Assembly: GCF_036711975.1 (NCBI RefSeq)
Contig: NC_091967.1
Location: 23,374,001-23,438,000, forward strand
Origin: Onthophagus taurus
Taxonomy: Eukaryota; Arthropoda; Insecta; Coleoptera; Scarabaeidae
Length of the DNA stretch: 64,000 nucleotides
Direction: 5' to 3'
In this document: positions 33,301 through 48,300 of the stretch, one piece after another
Layout of the letters: each line of letters opens with the position of its first letter
How positions within the stretch are numbered: position 1 is the first letter of the stretch
Made by a program: the position numbers and the translations under genes
The notes under the pieces: generated by a model
Databases searched by the model: none
Told to the model about the DNA's origin: nothing
The model's input: the letters and a program-made list of their open reading frames with translations, nothing else

Positions 33301-36300
33301 AAATGAAAACGTAAATTTCGACGTATCCAGCGCTAGGTTTTTCTGTGAAAGAGCTCAATCTATAGACCCAAACAATCCCCTAATATGCACGTTAAAAGAA
33401 AAATTAATAATGCTAGAAGGAAAAGATCCAGATGACGTGTCTCGTTTATTAAAAAAAGAGTTAGAAGCTCGTCCGACTGATATCGATATTCAAGTACGTT
33501 TGTTGCGTCACTTTTTACAAAACAATCAAATAAAAGAAGCTTACAAACACGCTTACGAAATTGAGCACGCGAATTTGTCGGTGTTTATAAAAAGTTTTAA
33601 GTGGTACAAAACGATTGCGGAAGTTTTGGTTAAATACCAACAGGATAATTATTCAAATAAGAATTTAAATTGGGAATTTTGGATGTTATTGGTTTCCGTG
33701 TTAGATAAGCTGGTTTATTTGAATTTAGATGAGACGAATAATTCAAAAACGCCGAATGAATACCTTGGTACCGTTTTCAATTTTGATCAAACGCTTAAAA
33801 TCGCTGTTGATAATATTCGAAATTGCCTGGAAAAACAATTATTACAAGAATTCTTGAATCATTACAGAGGCCAATTATGTTTTCATTTGATTACGTTGAT
33901 GTATAAACAAGCGAAAAATGGACTGATTAAATATAAAGAGGCTTATCGAATGTGTTTACCACTTTTATTTGCCGCGTATCATACGCAACCCGTTGATTTG
34001 CAGTGTTTATGGATTAATCATACTTCGGAATCGAATAAACAATTAGTGAAAAGATGGAATCTTGAGGCTTCTTATAGATGTTCTCAAATTGGGCATATGT
34101 TAACTTCTTTGGCGAAGGATAGGAAATCAAGTTTTATCGAGAAAGCTAACCAATCGTCTTCAGGAATGTGGAGGGAGCAGTTTTTTAAACAACTTTTTGT
34201 TACTCGAGATCAACAATCAAAATTAAAAACGAGTTATTTCGCAACTTGTCCACAATTAGTCGATTTAACGCTTAGATTACCGGATAAATCCGATATTGAA
34301 AAATTCGATCAAGTGGCTCAACTTGTTAACCCGGATTCTTTACACCATTACATCTGGTTGGGTTTAAATCAAGATTTATCCAATTTTAAACTTTCGGTTT
34401 TTGATGGATTGCAGTATTCCATTAAAAATCTTAATAATTGTTCTGCGGAGTCGTTAACGATTTTAGATATACAATCTTTTCTTTTCGCTTCGATTTTATG
34501 CGCTCAGCAACAAATTAACGAACATAAACACAATAATATCTATTATTCTTCTGATAAACCGACTGTTTTACCCGCGGTTATTACCCAGCAGTTCGGGACC
34601 GTCAACCAAACGAAATGGCTAGTTTCCGCTTACAAGATGTTCAAATGCGATTATGGCGCGAATTTTAGTGAAGTACGTTTGACGCTTATTAAAGGTATCG
34701 AAACGATACGCTGCGTTGGAAATCATGGATTGGATGTTAAGCTGTTGGTTTTATTGGCGAAAACGTTTGCAGAAAAAGCTAAAGTTTTAGAGAAGCAATC
34801 CGAAATTGAATTTAACGAAGCGCGCGCTGAAGTTTATTGGAAAACCGCTTTACCTTTATTGGAAAAGTTGAAAAATAATCAAGCCATATTTTATTCGCCA
34901 GGTCGGCTTTTTGAATACAAATCAAAAGAGATGGCATCATCCGAAATTATTTCCTATATTGACGATGGGAGATTATTCATTGCGATCCAACACATGAAAA
35001 AGAAAGATTACGAAAAGGCATTGCAATTGTTCCAAGTTTTAAGAGATCCTTACGCGAGTTATTATCTCGCTCAAATTTACAAAACGAAATCCGAAGAACA
35101 AACCAGTAAGAACAAAGAAAATTTAACGTCCGAAATGCGTAGCCAAAACATTATTTTATTATCAAAAGCTAAAGATTGTCTTTATCTAACATTCGACCGG
35201 TTAAGAGATCCAACTGTTAATCAAAAACATCCATTAAACGCAATATTAGGCACGGAAATTGATAAAATCGAAAGGATGCTATCCAGAATTGATCCAGACA
35301 CATACAACAGAAACGAATGTGACGGGATGTCGGATGAAAATTTATCTTCCGTGGGTAGTGTCGATCATAACAATTACACCATGTGGAATAACAGTTTTTT
35401 GAATGGTAGTATGAACGCGACGAAAAATGATATTCATCAAATGAGCACCACTCCATTAAGATTGGACACAACAACCAGAAGGGAAGCACGACCAAGCCCT
35501 GAAAGATTAGATGCGCAATTAAAACAACTCCTAGCGACAAGAGATACAAGTTTAAATCATATTATGGATCAAAATAAGTTTATGGTCGAATCACAAAAGA
35601 GTTTAGTAGACGCAGTTAATACGTTTACAACAAATACTGTGGAAGAAATGCGCATATTACGCACTTCCATCGATGATTTGAAACATTCAATTTGTGACAT
35701 TCAAAGTTTATCTGATCAAATGGCCAAAATGAGGAAGGATATTGCCGAATTGAAGAAATCTACAACAACTAAACCAAAAAATACCGAATTAAGCGAAGAA
35801 GATCTTTACGCCCTTTACGAAGAATGTAATACTGAACTTAACAATGCCAATATAGTTCCTTCACTAAACCAGAACTTTTATCCAAATATGGGAAAAATTG
35901 CGGGAAATCCATTACAATATGGAGCTGTTGCTGCTGCCACAGCCGCTTTATATCCCGGGATGTATCACCCAATGTTACCGTATCAAGGAGTACCTTTACC
36001 TCAACCTGGAGCCTTAACTTATGGACCAGACGCTCAATTGGCCGATTATCGAAACTTACAATCAAGTTACTCACAACCTTCTCCATTAGCTCAAGGATTA
36101 AATCACGTAGGATTACCATTACCTGGAATGCATCATACCACTTTATCTCAACCTGGATTACAAAACACGCTTCAACAGCCAAACCTACCAGCAACTTTAC
36201 AACAGCACCCACCACAATTACAACATGTTGGTTTACCCCATGCATCATTATCACAACCGGTATTACCACAAACGATAATGCCCCCTCAACATTCTGTCCA

Positions 36301-39300
36301 AAATAATTTACCTCAACCGCTTCTTCAACCCTCCACCTCTTCTTTGAGTCAAATAACCACCAGTTTAATAGGGAGTGGATTTTCAAGTAGTAACACGACT
36401 TTGACCGGTTCAGCTTATTCTTTGGGTACAAACCCAGCGACATCTTTAACTGTGTCTAGTAAAGCCCCTCCAGTCAATGTTGTAATAACTTCATCTGATC
36501 CTTTACCATCAACAAACACAAACCCTCAACCGGTCCTTTCTGTTACAATTCCACCACAGCATTTAAAGGGGGGGGTTCAAAAATCGCAACAACCTCATAA
36601 TTATCAAATTCAACTCCCGCCCGTCACTACAATTGTAACGCCATCAGTGATGAGTCAAACAGCCCCGGTTGTTGTGACCCAAGCTATCCTTTCCAACGTA
36701 GCTCCCCCAGTATATTCAGCCGTCGATAAAACTCCTCAGAAAAATACTAGTTTGGGTTTTGCAATTGAAAAGTCCTTAAATGAAAGTTTTGGTGCAGGCG
36801 GAGAATCGGAAAATCATGATTTAAATAAAAGTTGCGTTTCGTCGAATTCAGTGGAGGAATACGATCCCTGCCCTGATTTTAAAGCAATCATACCATTACC
36901 TGATGAGGTCCCATTGAGTACTGGAGAAGAAGACGAAACTGTTTTATTCGATGAAAGAGCGAAATTATATAGGTTTGATCAAGGTACAAAAGAATGGAAA
37001 GAAAGAGGAGTGGGGATATTAAAGCTGCTTAAAAATAAATCAGGAAAAGTTAGGATTCTAATGAGGAGAGATCAAGTACATAAAATATGCGCAAATCATT
37101 TTATTAATAAAGAAATGGTAATTTCGCCTATGAAAAATACTGATAAAGCGTATTTTTGGGCGGCCAACGACTTCGCCGACCAAGAAATTGTGTTTGAAAA
37201 GTTTTGCGTTAGATTTAAAACAGCTGATGAAGCGCATAAGTTCTACACCGTTTTTGAAAGTGCTAAAGAGTTGATACCTGATAATACTCCCATTAAAAAA
37301 AGTGATGAAAAAGGCGATTCGAAATCTTCCGAAATATCATCAACGCCTAAAACAGAAACGCCAAAACAATCAACAATTTCTTCATTAGGAGGGTTTAAAT
37401 TTACGAGTACTCCAACATTCTTACCTAAAGACATACCATCTCCGAAAGAAGTGGTCAAATCTGAACCAATTAAATCTAGTCCATTTACTTCTTTCAGTTT
37501 CACCAAACTAGCAATATCTTCGCCCAACATTAATATTAACAATTCATTTACAACGACTCAGTCAGACACTATTAAATCAGTACCTGAAAAGAAGGAGGAT
37601 ACCACAGAAAAAAGTGATTCTTTGGTTGAAGAGTACGAACCGGACGTTGTTTTTACACCAGTTATTCCCTTACCTGAATTGATAGATGTGAAAACAGGGG
37701 AAGAAAACGCGGAAGTACTTTTTGATTGTAAATCTAGATTATTTAGATTCGATGTGGAAACTAAGCAATGGAAGGAAAGAGGTATTGGACAAATGAAAAT
37801 TTTGAAATTTGATAATGTGATTAGATTCGTTATGCGACGCGAACAAGTTCATAAAGTTTGCTGTAATCATCAATTATTAAAGAGTATGTCGTTCTCTCTT
37901 ATGCCTCAAACCACCAAAATAATATCTTGGTGCGCTCAAGATTATTCCGAAGGAGTTCTACAATCAGAACTGTTTTCGTTAAGATTTAAAACTGAAGAAC
38001 AAGCGCAAGAATTTTTGCAAGTTATCAAACAAGCTACGGAAATGTTGGACGATAACAATTGTGTAGCAAATAGCGTTGAAACGGTTGAAAAGAAGTCTGA
38101 TAAAAAAGTTAAACCTGACAACGAACCTAAAAAAGACACCCCCACTAAGCAGAATTTAAGTTGGAGCGAAAAACACAAACCAAAGCATGGCAGTTGGGAG
38201 TGTAAAGTCTGTTACGTCATTAATGACGGAAAAAAGAACTTGTGTGCAGCTTGCGATACTCCCAAAAATGAGACGAAGAAAACCGAAGCGAACCCTTCAC
38301 AATTTTCGTTTGGTGTGAAACCAGAAGAAATCAAATTTGGATCTCCATTCCAAGCTCCAAAAACTCCATCACAACAACAAAGCAGCGGTTGGGGTAACGC
38401 TTTTAAGCCGGCCGCAGATTCATGGGAATGCCAAACGTGCTTAATACGTAATAACAAAGACGAATTATATTGCGTTTCCTGTGAAACACCAAAAGATAAC
38501 ACTGTACCTAAAAAAGAAACCAATAAAGGTGTTAATTTAGATACACCTGGAATGCAGTTTTCATTTGGAATACCACAATCTACAACTGATTCGACAGTTT
38601 CTTCAACGACTTCCCTAACTACTACACCAAAAAATGTTGCCAATATCCAACCATTAATACCGCAACAAAAAATTAGTTGGGGAAATGCATTTAAACCCCC
38701 GGCGGATTCTTGGGAGTGTTCGGCTTGTTTGGTTCGGAACGCTAAAACCGATCTTTATTGCGTTTCGTGTCAAAATCCCAAAGATGATACGGTTCCCAAA
38801 AAAGACAACACCGCCAACAAAGGCATCAACTTGGAAACACCTGGTTTATCATTTAGTTTTGGAATTCCCACCACTTCAACCACCGGCGCTTCGTTTTCCT
38901 TTGGCTCACTTGCCACTACAAAACCCGGATTCTCATTTGGGACGAACACAACAACAGATTCACAAAAACCGGTTGAGTTTAGTTTTACTTTAAAACCGGA
39001 AGTCAAAGAAGACGATAAATCCAGCACCACTGAAGAATTCGTATTTGGATCGCCAACCAAACATAACTTCGATTTTACGCCAAGGTCTCCAAGAAGACAA
39101 AGTAGTGGTCCAGGCGATGATGACTCAGAAGATTATTTGGAAGAAGAAGAAGATAATATTTACTTTAAACCTGTTATTCCGTTGCCAGATAAAGTTGAAG
39201 TAAAGACGGGCGAGGAAGACGAGGAAGTTTTGTATTGTCATAGAGCGAAATTGTTTAGATTTACTAATCGAGAGTGGAAGGAAAGGGGAATTGGAGATGT

Positions 39301-42300
39301 TAAAATTTTGAGGGATTCAAAAACTGGAAAATTAAGGTGATTATTAATTCTTTTTTATTTAATAGTTATATAAGATTTACTAGATCTTAAATTGTTTATC
39401 ACTTTTAATTTTCCCGAAAAATCGCTTGCAATCGAGATTTTATAGTTAATAAGAAATTGATCAACTCACTCAGTATTATTATTATATTAGCCAAGGCCGA
39501 GACTCTACAATTAACATCATATCAACCTGAAGTTTATCAACTCCATGTAGCGCCTCGGCCGATTGTGGCCTTGACTTATCTTAAAGTTGAAAATCTATAT
39601 AAATATTAAATTGACGTCCCTTGTGGTGGAGGCATTGCATTGTATTAATAATTTTTGGGTAGCTAAGACAGTAATCGCAGCGCTAAGACCGGAAGCGATC
39701 TCGGCTTGATAAGATAAAGTCGACGACCCTATCCTAACATAAACTGATATCGCTTATTCCCGAGGTACTACAATTAATATTATATCAACCCGATATAAAT
39801 CAATTTGGCCGAGGCGATACGTTCATAACAATATCGACACTAATGGTCCTAAGGATTTACGTTTTAATTAAGACAAGAAGTCGCTTTCGGCCGAGGTGCT
39901 ACATCTATAACATATCAATAAAAAATTACACAATTTCTAAGAACTCATTTTCTAATTAAGCCGAAGACGCTTGTGGTCGAGGCGATACTACTACTCCTGT
40001 AGTTCTATCACGTCTGACAAGTATATACCTTAATAAGTATATACCTAATAATCCCTTTAACTACATTTCGTTTCCCAGGTCATGGTCCAAAAATCCGCCT
40101 GGCTGATTCTGTTTTGGCTTTCGTAAAAATTAATTTTTATTGGGACGGGTCGTTGGCTTAACGCCAAACCACCAGACATAGGGAACCAGGACACTCGCCT
40201 TTCACCTCTCACTCTACATTCACTCTAGATTAGACTTCTGGATGATCCGCTCGGGATTGCATTGTTCATTGGTGATATCAGTACGGCTCCAATACCATCA
40301 CTTACTCTCTCGCCGACCATTTTGAGGTGTTTCTTAGACCCTTCTGAGATCAGTACGTTGTTTTTTTAATAGAACATAATATAAAGCTACAGTTAATATA
40401 CAGGGTGTCTCATGTAACTGGTTCGTTAGAACTTTTTAAGGTTCCAGGTCATCTGCGTATGCTGTTAATTGTGTTTCTTTGTGCATATCTATTATAATTT
40501 ATTTGCAACTCATTAATGACCGTCTGTAGCGCTACTTGATGTATAGTGTCATAGACTTGCTCAAATGTCTATGGCCATATTAAATAGTGTGGTGTTTCTT
40601 TGTACATAATCTATTTGCAACTCATTAATGACTCTCTGGAGTGCTACTTGATCCATGGTGTCATAGACTTGCTTAAAGCCTATGGACTATGCTTTTTCAA
40701 TTAGTTCCAGGACTATGTGGTGGATATGCCGCCTCTAAACCCATCTTTGTATTCGCCTAAGTTTTCCTTGGCCTACGGTCATTTTGAGCCATAGTATCCT
40801 ATTAGGACTTTATATATTATGTGGTATAGAGAAGCGATATCCCCCTATAATTTTGGCAGTTCAGCTTACCCCCTTTTTTACGTATTGGAAACATGAGGAC
40901 AGTCTATCAACCTGTAGGCATCTTCTGTCTCCCAGATTTTTACCATAAGCTGATATATGGTTACCATGAGCTCCTCACCTCCATACTTCAGTAGCTCTGT
41001 TGGGATATCATCTACCCTTAGTGCCTTATTACATTTTACCCTCTTTATGCTGCTATTTACAGTGAAATTCCCCTAACTCGAATCACTAAGGGAGAGGAAG
41101 AAAACTTCGAGTTAGAGATATTTCATTGTATCTCGTCCAAGCTCATCCTACGTATTTGGGGTTGGGATACTTTATTAAGGAGCCTCCCAAAATACCGCTT
41201 CCATCCATTCGACACCTGATTCGTATTCTCCAATATCTCTCGTCCCACGCTCCTACACATGGCTTGCCTAGGCTGGAATGTGTACCCAGTTTTCTTGTCG
41301 TGAAATTGTTGTACTGTGCTTTTCTCTTCCTAGCCTATTGAAGTCTTCTGTTTGACTTTAAGTCGGTCGTTGTATCATTTTTTGTCGCGTCTTGTTTCTT
41401 TTGTCAATAGTATCCTTGCATACCAGTCATTCCTCTTTACCCCTTCTAGAATTCCAACTACCTCTTCGGTATTATTTAATATTTTGCAGCCTCCTTATCC
41501 TGTGTGCGCTCCATTTTCTCAATTTTTTTTATTAATTAACGTAAGTTCTACATACTAATATTAGATTATGGGTATCATTTAATTCGTCGTTTTTAGCTCT
41601 ATTGCAAAATGTTATATAGGGTGTTCTGTTCAGTTTTCTGGAAAAACTGAAAGTAATAAACAATTTTTTATTCAAAAATATGTATGTTGTAATGTTGGCC
41701 ATATAATATGTTATAAAAATCCATTTGCCAATGTCATTTGTCAAATTAAAAATAAATTCAATGATTATACTAGTCATTTTAATTGTAATAAACATTTTGT
41801 CAATGTTGTTAAGTTTAATGCTTTATTGGTCGATACTTACAGAGTCGTGATGCGCCGTGAACAAGTACTGAAAATTTGTCTGAATCATATATTAACTGCG
41901 GAAATTAAATATAGTGCGAAAGATGAAAAATCATGGTCGTTTGCAGCCGCTGATTATTCAGAAGGAGAAATTGAACACCGACAATTTTGTCTCCGTTTCA
42001 AGAACGGAGATATCGCCAAGGAATTTATGACCGCCATACAAGAAGCTGTCGAAGTTAAAAAAATTGATAAACCTGAAAAGAGTTCTGAAAATAACACAAA
42101 GTCTGATGAGTCTGATGTAGAAATTGTGTTTGAGACAACGGTAACGCCTGAAGAAGAACAAGAAGCGATTAAACTTGGTTTACCCCGCAAATTTATGGCT
42201 TATCGTCAAATGCCTGATTGTACATGCGATGAATGTAAGAAGGATGATGTGTCGTTAAAAGATATTTTAAAAAGTAAAGATGAGGAAAATTTAAGTAAAA

Positions 42301-45300
42301 CCCAATCGACGAATACGTTTGGTTCAAATACATCGTTCTTTGGAACGCCTTTAAGCGATATGTCGCGAACGGATTCTATCTTTCAAACACCTGTATCTGA
42401 CGCTCTGCTGGCAACACCTACATCAACACCACAGGCAGCGGAGCAAATTAAAAGAAATCCTTTTAATACAGCAAAATCAGAAACAACCTTAAAATCTCTT
42501 TTAATAAAACCTGCAATTTTGAATGTTAGCAAGTCTGCAAGTGAGATTACCTCGAGCACATCATCTACTACAGTTGCAAGTCCTAAACCATCATTTAATT
42601 TTTCGTATAAACCGGATACTTCATTATCGACCTCTTCAAGTTGTTTCTCTAATTTGAATCCTTTAACAACAACACACGTTTTTGGTTCGAATAAAATATT
42701 TTCGTCAACAACACAACCTTCAAGCCAAATTTTTGGAGGAGGTAGTATCTTTGCAAACCCACCTGCTAAAACGTCAGAACATGTTTTTGGTAATACAAGC
42801 TCAATTAGTGGTGGATTATTTAGTAATGTGTTTGGTGGAAATTCCAATTCAACTGCATCAACACCACCAACAAGCACAATTTTTCAGTCGTCCACTCCTA
42901 ATATTTTTGGTAGTAATTTCAATTCAAGTGGTACACCTACATCGGTAACAACCACTACATTTCAATCATCCTCTACAAATATCTTCGGTGGTTCTGGTAG
43001 CAGCAATGTTAATCCTCCGACGGATAAAAAAATAGAAACGTCAAACACAGAAAATATTTCTACAATTTTTGGCAAATCCGCTTTGGGTGCGAATACACAA
43101 GCCAATTTATCTTTTGGATCGATTGTCGCTCAAGAAGCACCAGTTAGTAAAGAAGAAAAGAAGTACGATGGTGGTTTACCATTTAAAACAGATCCAAACT
43201 TTACCTTTACCGTTTTGGCAAAATCTGCAGAAAATGCATTTGTACAGAAACCTTCAGAAGACGAAAACCCATTTACTTATCTTGGAGCAGGAAAGCCAGT
43301 TTTTCAATCGGCCACTAATCCAAATAAACCATCGCAACCAAGTAACCAAGAACACCATAAAACAGAAGATGGAGATCACGAAGGAGGCGGTGATGGCGAT
43401 GATGAAGAATATGATCCACATTTCGAACCAATTGTTCCTTTACCAGAAGCTATTGTTATTTCAACTGGGGAAGAAGACGAAGAAGTGTTGTTTAATGAAA
43501 GAGCGAAATTGTATCGATATGATAATAATACAAAAAATTGGAAAGAACGTGGAGTTGGACAAATGAAGATATTGCATCACCCAATCAATTGTAAGTCTTA
43601 AAATATTTTTATTAATAATTTTTACAAGGGAAGTGTGACAACTGTCTCACTGATTTCGATGAAATTTGGTAGTTATAGAATGGACCAAAATACATGGTTT
43701 TTTACACGTGCGGTAAATGCCTCAGGGGCGAGTTTTAGGGGTTGAAAGATTTTCAACAAATTTTCGAACACATAATTACTAGTTATTTGAAGCTATACAA
43801 AATTGTATCAAAGAGAATTTTTAAAAAATACGATTGAAAAGTAGCAATGAAATTATGAGAACAAATATATATACAGAGTGTCTCATATCTTCCGCATCAG
43901 ACCATTATACAGTCGTCCAATAGGAGATCGCAAATTAGACTCAGGCAATCGGTCGCCGCGCCGTTCTAAACTCGTTTCTCACGTGTTTATTTCTCTTTCC
44001 ATGAATCGTTATTAGACGACTTTAAACAGTTTCCGTGCGGTTATTATAAACATTTCGAAAATTTTTATTAGAAATATCGTTTTAGAATAATGTATCCTTC
44101 AACTGTATAATGCCCTGATGCGGAAGATATGGGACACTCAGTATACAGAGGGAGTTATTAGTATCCCGACGGTCGATAGCTACTACTAAATCATTTGAGA
44201 TAGAAAAATATGTTTTAGACAAATGTTGTTTAACTCACCACTTTCTATAACGTAAAATTATTTTCCTTTATACAGGGTGTTGCATTTAGACGCGACGGCA
44301 AGCATGTAATTTTTTTTAAATGGAACGCCCTGTATATTTCGCTATGAATACAACTAAATTTAGTTTTCCAACCGTATATGTTGCAAACTCACAGCGTTAA
44401 TACTTCCTCTGAGATATTCAATTATTTTCCAAAAGATGCCCGTTACAGGATCTTTTTAAAAAACTATGTAAAACGACATTTTTACCAATTTTGCCTTTAA
44501 ACTGTGTCAGATAATAGCCTGTAGGTAGTATCGAAAGATATTAGATACATTATACAACGTGTTCATAAAACACTGCAAATTTTAACATTTTTCAAATGAC
44601 TTTTTCATAAGTTTTTCAAACGGCACGCCCTGTATATTATGGCATTATTCTACTTAATATTACATTCTGTTTATTTATGTCAGTTTTTTTTTGTTCTTTC
44701 TGTTTTTGTTTGATTAATATTTTATAATGTAAAATAATTTTGCTGCCACATACCTAATTAATATGATTACTTGATAAATATCATAAAATTATAAGATTTA
44801 AAAAAGTATAAGTAATGGAATATGCAATTGTTCTGCTATTTAATTTTACTCTGTATTTTTATCACTTTTTGATTATTTATTTATCAAAAATAATATGTTG
44901 CATAAATTACAAAATTCAAATATTCGTTTTATGAAAACTAAATTAATATTTTAACAATATTGATGTTCATCTTTTATGTCGGCTTGCCTATTAATTGAAT
45001 TAACAGCTACTTGTTATGCAATGTTTAGTAAATGTTTATTGTTTGTTTCTGCATTTGCTTCCAATAGCTTACTGAATAAAACAGGGATTTATTGTTTAAT
45101 AAATGTTAAGAGGATTACTTAAAGTAAAGCTAAATTAAAGTACTAGTTACAAATGAGAGACAACCAAAAAAGAAAAAACAAAAAAAGTGGCAAAAATAGG
45201 CAGTATGTGGTATTAAGTTCAATAATGGCATATTTCACTACATACACATATTTCCTTAAATCCTAAATATCAGGAAAACCGCTAAAGTTAGACATATGAC

Positions 45301-48300
45301 ATAATTAACATTAATTAAAGGGCACTTGATGGACAATTCAACCAGCACATAATAAAAAAATGTAAAACATATACAGGGTTATTCAAAAAACCGCTGACAG
45401 ACTTCTAGAGTAGATAATACATGAAAAATTAAGATGAATAGTTTTAATATACATGGGGTCGCAATTGCCTCGTTGGCGAGATATAGCGGATCAAAAGTTT
45501 CTTTAAAATTAAACATTATCTGCTATAAAAAGCACTTTTTTAAAAATATTGTCTACGCCATTGCTCTCTACGCGTGTAAAGTGATCAATTATCTATCAAT
45601 TGGTCTCTTAAAAAACTTTGATCAAAGCAATAGTTTTTAAGAAAAACACGTTTGTAGAAAATTTGTTAATTCAATCAAAAACTGTTGCTTTAATCAAAGT
45701 TTTGTAAGGGATCAATTGATAGATAATTGATCACTTTACACGAAAATACTGCCCGTTTGACAAAATTAGCAGTGGAGTTTAAACTATGTTTAAAAAAGGG
45801 CTTTTTATTGCAGATAATGTTTAATTTTAAAGAAACTTTCATCCGCTATATTTCGTTAAGGAGGCATTTGCGACCCCATGTATATTAAGACTTTTCATCT
45901 TAATTTTTGATGTATTACCTGCCCTAGAAGTCTGTCAGCGGTTTTTTGAATCACCTGTATACAGGCTGAGTTATTAATATCCCGGCGGAGGATGGTTGCT
46001 AAACCGTTGGAGAAAGAAAAAATGTTTTCTACAAAAGTTGTTTAACTCACCACTTTCTATTACGTAAAATTATTTTCACTTATACAGGATGGTCAATTTA
46101 AGCGTAACGGAGAGTACATAAATTTATTGAAATGGAACAGCCTGTATATTTTATCATATTGTGAATAGAATTAAATTTGTTTATACAACCGTATATGTTA
46201 CTAACTCATAGCGTTCATAGTTCCTGAGATATTCAATTGTTTTTCCAAAATGTGTCCATTGCAAGATCTCTTTAAAAACGATGTAAAAACATTTTTTCCA
46301 ATTTTGCCTTGAAACTTTGTCAAAGCCAGTAGGTAAATGATAGTATCCAAAGATATTAGATACACTATACAGTGTGTTCATAAAGCTTAGTTACTTTTGA
46401 TATTTTTCAAATGGCTTTTTCATAAGTGTTTTAAATGGAAGACCCTGTATATTGTGTGTTGGCTGAATAGCCCATCAACTTACCTTTAATGATAAATATG
46501 TCATTTATTAATTAATGTGTAATAAAATATGCGTTATTGTACTTAATATCATATACTGTCTATTTTTATAGGTTTTTTTTGTTCTTCCTTTTATGATTTG
46601 ATTAATATTTTATAATGTAAAATAATTTTGCTGCCATATACCAAATTTTAATGCGACTTGGTACTTTAGGAGATTTAAAAAGATGTAAATAATAAAATAT
46701 GCAATTGTTTTGCCATATAATTTATGACTTTAGAGAAAATAAGATGCTCATGTTAAGGGATACCTCAAGGTCTTTTATACAGCGCATTAATGCTTGTAGA
46801 AGAGAAAATGGGCGCCATTTTGAACAACTTCTAATTGATGAAATGAGCAACGTTTAGTAATTGTTTATAGTTTGTTGCTGCGTTTCATTCAAATAATTTA
46901 GTAATTAAAAAAGGGACAAAATTGTATTGTTCTGCCATTATTAGTATTTTTATCATGTTTTGATTATTTATTTATTAAAGTTTTTTTTTTTTAATTGTAT
47001 TTTAATATAATATTACTTATTTACAAATGACAGACAAACGAAAAAAATATTACATTCTGTCACTTTTTTCAGTACAATAATGACATTTTATTACACATTT
47101 TTCTTTAAATTCTAAATATCAGAAAAACTATTAAAGTTAGATATATGACAAGCTCATCATTAATTAAAGGGAACTTGATGAGCAATTCAACTAGTACACA
47201 ATATACAGGTGTTCCATTTATAAAACTTAAGAAGAAGCGATTTGAAAAACACTTTGATTATATATAATATGGATTGAGCTAACTGAATTTATCTACTAAC
47301 AAACATGTGGCTCAAGGTGAATAGACGCAGATGGAAAGCGATAATGTGAAAGTGTAACAAAGATAGACATAAAACGGTATTAAACAGACAGGCGCATGCG
47401 TACAAAAGTGTCAAACCTCTTCCATTTGACGTTTATCGTTTTGTTGTGTCACAGCCAGTCACACCGTTATATTTAAAAATGTATTGTTTCGTGTGCAAAG
47501 TTCGCGATAATACAGTTTCACATCACCTGTAAGTATTATAAATAATAAGGAAATTTTATTTTATTTTATTTCTTTTTTCATTTATTAATTTTGTTTTAAA
47601 TTTACCGCCAAAATTAACGCACGCCCATTATATGTCAGTACGCTTCTATGTCTATCTCGGTTCGATCACCTTGCGCAAGCTATCTCTCTCGTTGGCTCAA
47701 TCCATATTATATATAATCAAAGGAAAAACATCAAAAGTAACTAAGCTATAAACAACCTGAATAGCGTATCTAATATCTTTGAATATTATCATCTACCTAC
47801 TGGCTTTTACTGGTTTTTAAAAAGATCCTGTAATGGGCACATTTTGGAAGAACAGTTGAATATCTCAGGAACTATGAACACTGTGAAATAGTAACATATA
47901 CGGTAGTATAAACAAATTTAGTTGTATTCATAATATGATCAAATATACAGAGTGTTCCATTTATACAAATTTACGTACTCTCTGCTACGCTTAAATGGAA
48001 CACCCGGTGTAAGTGAAAATAATTTTACGTAATAGAAAGTGATGAGTCAAGCAACTTTTGTATAAAACATTTTTTTGTTTTTCAAACGGTTTAGTAACTA
48101 TCCAGCGCCGGGATATTAATAACCAGAGCCCGGACAGTTTAGGAAAATTATCCTAATAACTCACTCCCTGCATATAACATATTTAAAAAACTTATGAAAA
48201 AGCCATTTGAAAAACATGTATACAAAATTTACAATGTTTTATGAACACGCTATATAGTGCTTTAACTGTTATCTGACATAGTTTAAAGACAAAATCGGCA

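Noticed and set aside
35217-38643. Several minus-strand frames up to 201 codons
   Set aside because: They lie opposite the coding exon 3 of Nup358 and mirror its codon use.
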